This document shows positions 1 to 5,542 of a DNA stretch of 5,542 nucleotides, one piece after another. The position numbers and the translations under genes are program-made. The notes below the pieces were generated by a model. That model saw only the letters and a program-made list of their open reading frames with translations. It made no database searches and was not told the origin of the DNA. Source of the stretch: Candidatus Zixiibacteriota bacterium (lineage in GTDB: Bacteria > Zixibacteria > MSB-5A5 > GN15 > JAAZOE01); the NCBI GenBank assembly GCA_012797915.1, contig JAAZOE010000571.1, forward strand, positions 1 through 5,542. The letters run 5' to 3'. Position 1 is the stretch's first letter, and the number at the start of each line of letters is the position of its first letter.

Positions 1-342
1 CGAGGAAGCCAGTTCTTCCCAGAGGTCGTACGCCCGGCGCAGATGGGGAATGGTGATCGAACCGCCGACGACCAGGGCCACGGCCATGGTCTCGTCCATC
101 TCCGCGTCGGTGACTCCTTCTTCCTTGCATCGAATCAGATGATAGGTGATGCAATCATCGCAGCGCAGGACGGTCGAGGCGACCAGCCCAAGGAGTTCCT
201 TGGTTTTCGCATCCAGCGCCCCCTCCCGGTACGACGCGGTATCGAGACCAAAGAAACGCTTGAGGTTGAGATTATCGCGTTTCAGGATTTTGGCGTTAAG
301 CGCTTCGCGCCGCCGCCGGAACTGCTCGATTCTGTCGGTCAT
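1..342 (-). CDS. AhpD-like carboxymuconolactone decarboxylase family protein (partial, 3' end off the window)
   Basis: This reads as an open frame of 114 codons from an ATG at 342 to the left edge with no stop, so only the C-terminal tail is missing. Residues 61-68 carry the CxxCxxxH motif (C61, C64, H68) with E49 twelve residues before the first cysteine, inside a KELLGLVAS stretch. This matches the Glu/Cys/Cys/His spacing of the AhpD catalytic site. The family is all-helical; AhpD members act as thiol-disulfide reductants for peroxidases, and others are decarboxylases or of unknown role. The CxxC pair suggests a redox function, but the substrate is unknown. A GGGAGG Shine-Dalgarno (347-352) lies 4 nt before the ATG, supporting this start. 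The gene follows the isomerase gene by 27 nt on the same strand and is probably co-transcribed. No alkyl hydroperoxide reductase partner is visible, so calling it ahpD would be unsafe. Confidence 0.88.
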   Translation of the reverse strand, partial: MTDRIEQFRRRREALNAKILKRDNLNLKRFFGLDTASYREGALDAKTKELLGLVASTVLRCDDCITYHLIRCKEEGVTDAEMDETMAVALVVGGSITIPHLRRAYDLWEELASS

Positions 343-369
343 ACGGCCTCCCGGGATGGCGCCGGCGGC

Positions 370-1452
370 TTACGATGGAACTCCGGGCAGCCGGGCCAGT
401 TCCCGTTTCAGCGATTCAATGGCTTCCACGGGCGTGGGGTCGACGTTGTTCAAGACGGCCAGGTAGAAACTGACGAAATCGCCCAGCTGGATGAGCGAAA
501 ACATCCGTTGCAGGCGGTCGGCCCCCGCCGCATCGATATCGATAACCTCGACATCCTGCTTTTCGATCAACCCCTTGACGATCTCCATCCGGGCCGTCAC
601 CCGCGGATGATCCTCGGCATCGCGGAGAATAATCACTCGCAGGAACTGCCGGAAAGCGGCGATAATTTTCCAGCCGACCAGCTCATTGTGGTTGCATTCG
701 GGAAACTGCCCGGTGTAGGCCGGCATCTTGCCGTTTTCGTTGATCTGCCCCTTGATGCGCACGGCGACGGCATCGGTCAGCGAGGGGCCGGAGTAGATAA
801 TCGGAATCCGTCCATAGAGGCGAAGGGCCAGATGCTTGGCCGGATTGCCGTCGGACGGGACGGCCAGATCGTAGTCGGCGGCGCGGCGCTGAAGGAAATC
901 AGCCAGGGCGGCAAAGGCCGACGGCCCAAAGGGGGACAGCCCGATCCGGTGAAAAAACAGCATCAGGGGAGCGAATGAATATCCCAGCGCGGCGCGGGGT
1001 TGCAGGCCGCCGGGCAGCAGCACATACGGAATCTGTTCCTGTTCGAGGATGGTCTGCAACCGGCCGCCGGTGGTCAACCCAAACAGACGGCATCCGCGGC
1101 TCCGCGCCTGCTCGAACGCCGCCAGGGTCTCCTCGGTGTTGCCGGAATAGGAGGAGGCGATAACCAGGGTGTCGGGACCGGTAAAAGCCGGCAGGCGGTA
1201 GTCGCGGCAGACGATCAATGGCGCCGGCAGGGTATCGGCCAAAAGCGACCGGGCCAGATCGCCGCCGATAGCCGAGCCGCCCATGCCGCAGAGAATGATC
1301 TGGCGGACGCCGGCGTAGCGGGCGGAGTCGCAGGCGACGGCCGTCGCCAGCGTGACGGCCGTGCGGATTTGCGCCGGGAGGGAATTGATGGCGCCGTACA
1401 TGTTGCCCGGATCGCGGGAGGCGATGCTCCCGAGGGCGTCAAGGTTGCTCAT
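370..1452 (-). CDS. Bifunctional phosphoglucose/phosphomannose isomerase (SIS fold)
   Basis: A 360-residue cytosolic enzyme predicted to interconvert glucose-6-P or mannose-6-P with fructose-6-P. It belongs to the short PGI/PMI family first characterised in archaea, not to the longer conventional Pgi. The N-terminal SIS domain shows GMGGSAIGGD (56-65) and the sugar-phosphate loop SYSGNTEET (101-109). R153 lies in QPRAALG, a likely catalytic arginine. The C-terminal half carries E239 (INENGK) and H255 (ECNHNELVG); the 16-residue spacing equals that of the catalytic Glu203/His219 pair I recall for the Pyrobaculum enzyme. The end has a DPTPVEAIESLK segment (338-349) with the expected threonine and terminal lysine. 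The length is slightly above the usual 300-350. The ATG at 1452 overlaps the end of ptsI by 14 bp, and AGGGAG lies 9 nt upstream inside ptsI, so translation is probably coupled. The stop is TAA. Assignment to the family is firm; dual specificity is inferred from the family. Confidence 0.93.
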   Translation of the reverse strand: MSNLDALGSIASRDPGNMYGAINSLPAQIRTAVTLATAVACDSARYAGVRQIILCGMGGSAIGGDLARSLLADTLPAPLIVCRDYRLPAFTGPDTLVIASSYSGNTEETLAAFEQARSRGCRLFGLTTGGRLQTILEQEQIPYVLLPGGLQPRAALGYSFAPLMLFFHRIGLSPFGPSAFAALADFLQRRAADYDLAVPSDGNPAKHLALRLYGRIPIIYSGPSLTDAVAVRIKGQINENGKMPAYTGQFPECNHNELVGWKIIAAFRQFLRVIILRDAEDHPRVTARMEIVKGLIEKQDVEVIDIDAAGADRLQRMFSLIQLGDFVSFYLAVLNNVDPTPVEAIESLKRELARLPGVPS

Positions 1453-3226
1453 CCCGCCAGTCTCCCTGTTTCAGATGCTCCACGTACTCGTACGCCTCGG
1501 TCAGCGCGGCCATGACCTTGTCGGCGGTGGTCAACCGCAGCACGCGGGAAGCGAACCGCTTGGCATCGGCGTACCGGAACCGGCTGATCCATTCCGCCAG
1601 TTCCGGCAGCCGGGTCGGATTCATGGACAGTTCGTCCACCCCCAGCCCGACCAGGAACGGGGCCATCAGGGTAGTCCCGGCCATTTCTCCGCAAACGGTG
1701 ACCGCGATGCCGTTCTCATGCGCCGCCATCACGGTCATGTGGATCAGATGCAGCACGGCGGGATGGTGGCCGATGTAGTAGCGGGAGACCCGGTAGTTGC
1801 CCCGGTCGGCCGCCATGGTGTATTGAATCAGGTCGTTGGTTCCGATGGACAGGAAATCGACCTTTTGCGCCAGATAGTCGGCCGACATGGCCGCTGAGGG
1901 AATCTCGATCATCGCCCCCACCGCCACGCCGTCGTTGTGCGGGATTCCCGCCCGCCGCAGTTCCCGTTTGATTTTATCGAGATGCTCGAGCGTCTCGCTG
2001 ATTTCCCCCACGTCGGAAACCATCGGCAGAAGAATCCTGACGTTACCCTCGGCCGTGGCCCGCAGCATGGCCCGCAACTGGGTCTTGAACAGGCGAACGG
2101 CGTCCAGTGACACCCGGATGCCGCGCCAGCCAAGGGCCGGATTGTCCTCGCGGACCTGGCCGAATTCCTCGGCGTATTTGTCCCCCCCGAGGTCGAAGGT
2201 GCGCAGAGTCACCGGCAGGGGATTGAACCGCCGGGCGATGGCGGCATAGGTCTGATACTGCTCCTCCTCGTCGGGGAAGGTTTGTTTGTTGAAATAGAGG
2301 AATTCGGTGCGGAACAGCCCGACGCCAATGCCGAGACGGACCAGATGCTCATCCACCGGACCGGGGATTTCGAGGTTGGCGGCCAGGGAGATTTCCCGAC
2401 CGTCGCGGCAGACGGCGGCGATCGCCTGCGCATTGAGCAGGACGCCGAACGGTTGAGCCAGCTTGCGCGATCGCATCCGGCGGTAATTCCGGGTCGTTTC
2501 GGCGTCGGGATTGACGATGACCTCGCCGGAGTTGCCGTCGATAATCAGCGACATTCCGGCGACGATCTTCTCGCCGATGCCGAAATCACCCTGGATGGCG
2601 GGAATGCCCAGCGAACGAATAATCAGGGCCATGTGGGAAGTCGGCCCTCCCTCCTCGGTCAGGAAGCCGACGACGTTTCGCTTGGCATAGGCCATAATCT
2701 GACCGGGACTAAAAATCCGGCCGACCAGGATGGTCGGATTGGCGAAGCCGTTTTCGGCCCGCGCTCCGACCCCCAGCAAAAAGGACAGGATGCGATCGGA
2801 GACGGCGGCGATATCATGGACCATCTGCCGCAGATAGGGGTCCTTGGCCTTCATCAGGCGGTCCAGCGTGGCGGCGGTGGCCTCCTGGTAGGCGTATTCG
2901 GCATTGATGCGTTCGCGGATGATCCGCTCGGAGACGGTTTGAAAAAACTGCTCGTCGGAGGCGATCATGATCTGGGCTTCGAAAACCTTGGCGGCCTGTT
3001 CGCCGACCGCCCGAACCGCCTTGCTTTTCACGCTCTGCAGTTCCTCGACGGCATGGGCCCGGGCACCGTCCAACCGGGCGATTTCCGCCTGCACCGCGGC
3101 GGCCGGAATTTGCCGCCGGACGATCTGGAACGACGGATCGCGCAGGACCTGGGCCTCGCCCAGGGCGACCCCGCCCGAAACCGGCACTCCCTTCAGGATG
3201 ATGTTTTCTTTCGGCGTTTCCCGCAT
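1439..3226 (-). CDS. ptsI: Phosphoenolpyruvate-protein phosphotransferase (PTS Enzyme I)
   Basis: Enzyme I takes phosphate from PEP onto a histidine and passes it to HPr, the first step of the PTS; it is a cytosolic dimer. Numbered from the ATG at 3226 (595 residues), the N-terminal HPr-binding domain starts with KGVPVSGGVALG (12-23). The phosphohistidine is H198 in GGPTSH, followed by RSLGIPAI. The PEP-binding TIM barrel has R306 (LFRTEF), R342 (LRTFDLGGDK), NPALGWRGIR, E441 (MIEIPSA), D465 (GTNDL) and C512 (VCGEMAG). Each is offset by about ten from the E. coli residues, so the active site looks complete. The frame can be read 20 codons further up to a GTG at 3286, but that part has no family similarity or good ribosome site, while the ATG has AAGAGGGG just before it. 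There is no GAF domain, so this is not a PtsP-type protein. It follows ptsH after 69 nt and overlaps the next gene. A single-domain EI-type paralogue role (regulatory rather than transport) cannot be excluded. Confidence 0.96.
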   Translation of the reverse strand: MRETPKENIILKGVPVSGGVALGEAQVLRDPSFQIVRRQIPAAAVQAEIARLDGARAHAVEELQSVKSKAVRAVGEQAAKVFEAQIMIASDEQFFQTVSERIIRERINAEYAYQEATAATLDRLMKAKDPYLRQMVHDIAAVSDRILSFLLGVGARAENGFANPTILVGRIFSPGQIMAYAKRNVVGFLTEEGGPTSHMALIIRSLGIPAIQGDFGIGEKIVAGMSLIIDGNSGEVIVNPDAETTRNYRRMRSRKLAQPFGVLLNAQAIAAVCRDGREISLAANLEIPGPVDEHLVRLGIGVGLFRTEFLYFNKQTFPDEEEQYQTYAAIARRFNPLPVTLRTFDLGGDKYAEEFGQVREDNPALGWRGIRVSLDAVRLFKTQLRAMLRATAEGNVRILLPMVSDVGEISETLEHLDKIKRELRRAGIPHNDGVAVGAMIEIPSAAMSADYLAQKVDFLSIGTNDLIQYTMAADRGNYRVSRYYIGHHPAVLHLIHMTVMAAHENGIAVTVCGEMAGTTLMAPFLVGLGVDELSMNPTRLPELAEWISRFRYADAKRFASRVLRLTTADKVMAALTEAYEYVEHLKQGDWRDEQP

Positions 3227-3228
3227 AA

Positions 3229-3236
3229 CCCCTCTT
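3229..3236 (-). promoter_or_regulatory. Ribosome binding site deciding the ptsI start
   Basis: On the minus strand AAGAGGGG ends 2 nt before the ATG at 3226; its AGAGG core leaves 4 nt. The spacing is short but usable. No comparable purine-rich site precedes the in-frame GTG at 3286, which favours the downstream ATG. This agrees with where Enzyme I similarity begins. Confidence 0.55.
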
Positions 3237-3260
3237 ACAACCACCGCAGTCGTCCGGTCC

Positions 3261-3287
3261 CGCCCAAAAGGGGGCGTGCCCGGCACG
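3261..3287 (-). repeat. Two overlapping inverted repeats in the ptsH-ptsI spacer
   Basis: Arms 3261-3265 (cgccc) and 3272-3276 (gggcg) enclose a 6-nt loop. Arms 3275-3279 (cgtgc) and 3283-3287 (gcacg) enclose a 3-nt loop; the second repeat can also be read as 6-nt arms around one central base. The two share positions 3275-3276, so both full hairpins cannot form at once in the transcript. No U-run follows on the minus strand, so this does not look like an intrinsic terminator. It could modulate the ptsH/ptsI expression ratio or RNA stability, or be chance in GC-rich DNA. Confidence 0.4.
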
Positions 3288-3295
3288 AACCGAAA

Positions 3296-3565
3296 TCAAT
3301 AGGCGTCTTTGAACCTCTGTTTGAACAGCTTGACGATTTCCCGGGCGGCGTCTTTTTCGTCCTCCCCCTCCACCCGCAGAATGAGGGTGGAGCCGAATTC
3401 CGCCGCCAGGGCCATGACCCCGAGCATCGACTTGGCGTTGATGGTCATGGTTCCCTTGGAAAGGTTGATCTCCGATTTGAACCGGGCGGCCGTCTGGACC
3501 ACCTTGGCCGACGGGCGGGCGTGAAGTCCCAGTTTGTTGGTGACGGTGATGACTTTCTCGATCAT
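3296..3565 (-). CDS. ptsH: Phosphocarrier protein HPr
   Basis: An 89-residue HPr, the usual family size, which relays phosphate from Enzyme I to sugar-specific IIA domains. The start at MIEKVITV places the active-site histidine exactly at H15 in GLHARPSA, the canonical position. S46 in NAKSMLGVM is the regulatory serine that HPr kinase/phosphorylase modifies in Firmicutes and in several Gram-negative lineages, so dual control is likely if an hprK exists elsewhere. The C-terminal helix (DEKDAAREIVKLF) is intact. The ATG is one base after the dprA stop (TGA-C-ATG). No strong Shine-Dalgarno precedes it, so initiation probably depends on ribosomes finishing dprA. An in-frame TTG at 3622 would add 19 residues overlapping dprA without HPr similarity, and was rejected. 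ptsI follows 69 nt downstream, as is usual for the pair. Confidence 0.96.
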   Translation of the reverse strand: MIEKVITVTNKLGLHARPSAKVVQTAARFKSEINLSKGTMTINAKSMLGVMALAAEFGSTLILRVEGEDEKDAAREIVKLFKQRFKDAY

Positions 3566-3566
3566 G

Positions 3567-4664
3567 TCAAACCACGATGAACCGTTTTCCCGACAATTGC
3601 CGTACCATCCCACGCAACTCAAGACTCAGCAGATACGCCGAAACATCACCAACCGCCAACCCGGAATGCCGGACGATGGCGTCGAACTGTACCGGATTGA
3701 CCGACAAGTAGTTATAAACCAGCCGTTCCCCCTGGTTCAGGCTATCCACCGGCGGTTTCGCCGGGGGCGTAAAGCCGCGTTTCAATTCCGGCAACACGGT
3801 AAAAATATCCTCGGCCGATGTCAACAAATATGCACCGGCCTTGATCAATTCATTGGTCCCGAGAGACTGTTGCGAACCGACGCTGCCGGGGACGGCAAAG
3901 AGCTTTTTCCCCTGGGATAAGGCCAGGTCGGCAGTCAGAAGGGCCCCCGATTTGGAACCGGCCTCGACCACCACGACCGCCTGCGCCAACCCCGCAATCA
4001 CCCGGTTGCGACGTGGGAAGTGTCCCGGATTGGGGCCGACGCCGGGAAAGAATTCGGACAGGACGACCCCTCTGGCCCGGATGTCATTGAACAGACCGGC
4101 ATGGTTGGGAGGATAGACGATATCGATCCCGGAGCCGAGGACGGCGATGGTCCGGCCATCACCGGACATGGCCCCCCGGTGCGAGGCGGCGTCCACACCG
4201 ATGGCCAATCCGGAGACCACGGTGATCCCGTGATGGGCCAGCTCCGCGGCCAGGGTGAAGGCGGTGGTTTTGCCGTATTCGGAAGCATTCCGGGAACCGA
4301 CGATGGCCACGGCCGTATTGTCCGCCTCGGTCCACTGTCCGGCCAGGAAGAGAAAAGGCGGGACGTCATACATCGCCCGAAGCATCGGGGGGTAATCGGA
4401 ATCGACAAGCGTGGTGATCCGAAAATCGTGTTTGGCGGCCCATTCGATCAAGCGCTGGCCGTAGGCAATATCGAGTTTCTGCCTGATCCGTCCGGCCAGT
4501 TCGCTGGAGATACCGGGGACCTCGCAGAATCGCCGCTCATCCCAGGCGGTAATCTCCGTGGGATCGCCGGCCTGGGTCAGAATCGCTTTCAGTCGGACCG
4601 GCCCGATCTTGCCTACGGCGGCCAAGGCCAGGATGGCGGCGGCGGCGTTTTCTTTTGGGGTCAT
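3567..4664 (-). CDS. dprA: DNA-processing protein DprA (Smf)
   Basis: DprA binds incoming or exposed single-stranded DNA and loads RecA onto it; it is needed for natural transformation where that occurs but is present in many non-competent bacteria. The 365-residue protein has a helix-hairpin-helix-like N-terminus (about 1-70, with EVPGISSELAGRI) and the Rossmann-like DprA core (about 80-290). The core shows VGSRNASEYG (122-131), SGLAIGVDAASHRGA (151-165), VLGSGIDIVYPP (175-186), FPRRNRVIAGL (216-226), EAGSKSGALLTA (234-245) and GTNELIKAGA. A C-terminal winged-helix domain spans roughly 305-365. The length is typical of the three-domain form. The ATG overlaps the obg stop by 4 bp (ATGA), with GTGGGGCGG upstream as a poor ribosome site, which suggests translational coupling. 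In many genomes topA follows dprA; here ptsH does. The family is certain; a role in transformation is not shown here. Confidence 0.96.
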   Translation of the reverse strand: MTPKENAAAAILALAAVGKIGPVRLKAILTQAGDPTEITAWDERRFCEVPGISSELAGRIRQKLDIAYGQRLIEWAAKHDFRITTLVDSDYPPMLRAMYDVPPFLFLAGQWTEADNTAVAIVGSRNASEYGKTTAFTLAAELAHHGITVVSGLAIGVDAASHRGAMSGDGRTIAVLGSGIDIVYPPNHAGLFNDIRARGVVLSEFFPGVGPNPGHFPRRNRVIAGLAQAVVVVEAGSKSGALLTADLALSQGKKLFAVPGSVGSQQSLGTNELIKAGAYLLTSAEDIFTVLPELKRGFTPPAKPPVDSLNQGERLVYNYLSVNPVQFDAIVRHSGLAVGDVSAYLLSLELRGMVRQLSGKRFIVV

Positions 4665-5542
4665 TTCAGCCGCCCCACCAAGTCGCGCTCCAGGCGCTCG
4701 AGCAGGGCCGGGAGGCCCTCGCCGGTGACGGCGGAGATGAACAGGTAGTCGGGGAATTTCTTTTTCAGAGAAGCCAGCCGCTTCGGATCGATGATATCGG
4801 TTTTGTTGATCACCTTGACGATGGCCCGGTTGACCAAATCGGAGTCGTACTTATCCAGTTCACGGTGCAGATTGGTATAGGTTTCCTCGATATCATCAGA
4901 GAAACCATCGATGAGAAACAGCAAGGCAGCGGTACGCTGGATATGCCGCAGGAACTGCAGGCCGAGCCCTTTGCCTTCGCTGGCCCCCTCGATGATGCCG
5001 GGGATATCGGCCATGACCAGCGATTTGAAGTCGCGCAACCTGACAATGCCGAGGTTGGGAATGAGGGTGGTGAAGGGGTAATCGGCGATTTTGGGGCGGG
5101 CGGCGGTGACACGGGCCAGGAGGGTCGATTTGCCCGCGTTGGGGTACCCAACCAGACCGACATCGGCCAGAAGTTTCAGTTCGAGGCCGAGCCGGAGATA
5201 AATTCCGGGTTTGCCGGGAGTGGCTTTCCGCGGGGCCTGGTTGGTGGGGGATTTAAAATGATTGTTACCTTTCCCGCCCCGCCCGCCGGCGGCGGCAATG
5301 ACCTGCAAGCCGTGCGTATCGAGATCGGCCACGACTTCATCGGTTTCCAGGTTCTTGACGAACGTCCCGACCGGGACCCGCAGGATGACATCCTGGCCGT
5401 CGCGACCCGATTTCAACGCCCGGGCGCCCGGTTGGCCGTTCTCGGCCTTATAGGAGGGGCGGTAGCGGTAGTCGAGGAGGGTGTTGAGATTCTCATCGGC
5501 CTCGATGATGACGTCTCCTCCGCGGCCGCCGTCGCCGCCGTC
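4661..5542 (-). CDS. obg: GTPase Obg/CgtA (partial, 5' end off the window)
   Basis: The frame is open to the right edge, giving 293 visible residues that begin DGGDGGRGGDVIIEADENL; about 35-40 N-terminal residues are missing. Obg is a ribosome-associated GTPase for large-subunit assembly and stress or growth control. The glycine-rich Obg fold is seen at the start and in GGRGGKGNNHF with PTNQAPR. The G domain has the P-loop GYPNAGKST (visible 132-140), switch I DYPFTT (154-159), G3 DIPGIIEGA (179-187), G4 NKTD (246-249) and G5 SAVTGEG (270-276). The protein ends soon after the G domain, so it lacks the C-terminal OCT extension of some Gram-positive Obg proteins. The TTG at 5416 is internal and not the true start, because Obg homology continues upstream of it. 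It is the first gene of the visible cluster and overlaps dprA by 4 bp. In many bacteria rplU and rpmA precede obg; that is outside this view. Confidence 0.96.
   Translation of the reverse strand, partial: DGGDGGRGGDVIIEADENLNTLLDYRYRPSYKAENGQPGARALKSGRDGQDVILRVPVGTFVKNLETDEVVADLDTHGLQVIAAAGGRGGKGNNHFKSPTNQAPRKATPGKPGIYLRLGLELKLLADVGLVGYPNAGKSTLLARVTAARPKIADYPFTTLIPNLGIVRLRDFKSLVMADIPGIIEGASEGKGLGLQFLRHIQRTAALLFLIDGFSDDIEETYTNLHRELDKYDSDLVNRAIVKVINKTDIIDPKRLASLKKKFPDYLFISAVTGEGLPALLERLERDLVGRLK

Noticed and set aside
43..978. Plus-strand open frame (311 codons) opposite the isomerase and AhpD-like genes
   Set aside because: It is antisense to two genes with intact catalytic motifs, shows no family resemblance, and spans their intergenic gap by chance.
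3261..3287. Possible rho-independent terminator between ptsH and ptsI
   Set aside because: The stems are short and no T-run follows on the minus strand. Termination here would also separate ptsH from ptsI, which normally work together.
2282..3580. Long plus-strand open frame (432 codons) opposite ptsI and ptsH
   Set aside because: It runs antisense to a complete, highly conserved Enzyme I and to HPr. Its translation is low-complexity (rich in Gly, Asp, His, Gln) with no recognisable domain. Such frames are expected opposite GC-rich genes.
3567..4664. Idea of a novel DNA-uptake or defence system built on DprA with PTS proteins
   Set aside because: Each protein is an ordinary full-length member of its family with no fused or unusual domains. 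Adjacency alone does not support a joint defence or uptake system.
4020..4748. Plus-strand open frame (242 codons) opposite dprA and the end of obg
   Set aside because: It is the antisense shadow of conserved DprA motifs; the composition is Gly/Asp-rich and no domain is recognisable.
5519..5542. GGC/GAC-like tandem pattern at the right edge
   Set aside because: It encodes the glycine-rich DGGDGGRGG segment normal for the Obg fold, so it is coding sequence and not a DNA repeat.

Overview
The window is a compact stretch of bacterial chromosome. All six recognisable genes lie on the minus strand, so transcription runs from the right edge to the left. In that order they are: the GTPase Obg (N-terminus outside the window), the DNA-processing protein DprA, the phosphocarrier HPr, PTS Enzyme I, a bifunctional phosphoglucose/phosphomannose isomerase of the SIS-fold type, and a small AhpD-like carboxymuconolactone decarboxylase family protein whose last residues are cut off by the left edge. 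The base composition is GC-rich (about 60% by eye) and similar throughout. I saw no IS element, tRNA, rRNA, CRISPR array or integration scar.

The junctions are tight. obg and dprA overlap by 4 bp (ATGA). dprA and ptsH are separated by one base. ptsI and the isomerase gene overlap by 14 bp. The isomerase and AhpD-like genes are 27 bp apart. The only real spacer is the 69 bp between ptsH and ptsI, which holds two small overlapping inverted repeats. No intrinsic terminator was seen, so the six genes could form one transcription unit whose promoter lies outside the window, upstream of obg. That is an inference.

Functionally, Enzyme I and HPr are the two general components of the phosphoenolpyruvate phosphotransferase system. 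HPr has both His15 (the PTS phosphorylation site) and Ser46 in an HPr-kinase-type context. The isomerase would feed glucose-6-P or mannose-6-P into fructose-6-P, next to the PEP-dependent step. No sugar-specific Enzyme II is visible. Obg (ribosome assembly, stress) and DprA (recombination, transformation) are housekeeping neighbours with no obvious biochemical link to the PTS genes.

The organism is a bacterium, but the lineage is uncertain. The SIS-type isomerase, the form of the AhpD-like protein and the Ser46 HPr outside an evident Firmicute background fit the FCB group or an uncultured relative (Zixibacteria-like), or possibly a deltaproteobacterial lineage; this is a guess from memory of family distributions. 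All genes belong to well-known families and look intact. I did not find a convincing new system. The notable points are the gene order, the coupling of dprA to ptsH, and the small ptsH-ptsI spacer.
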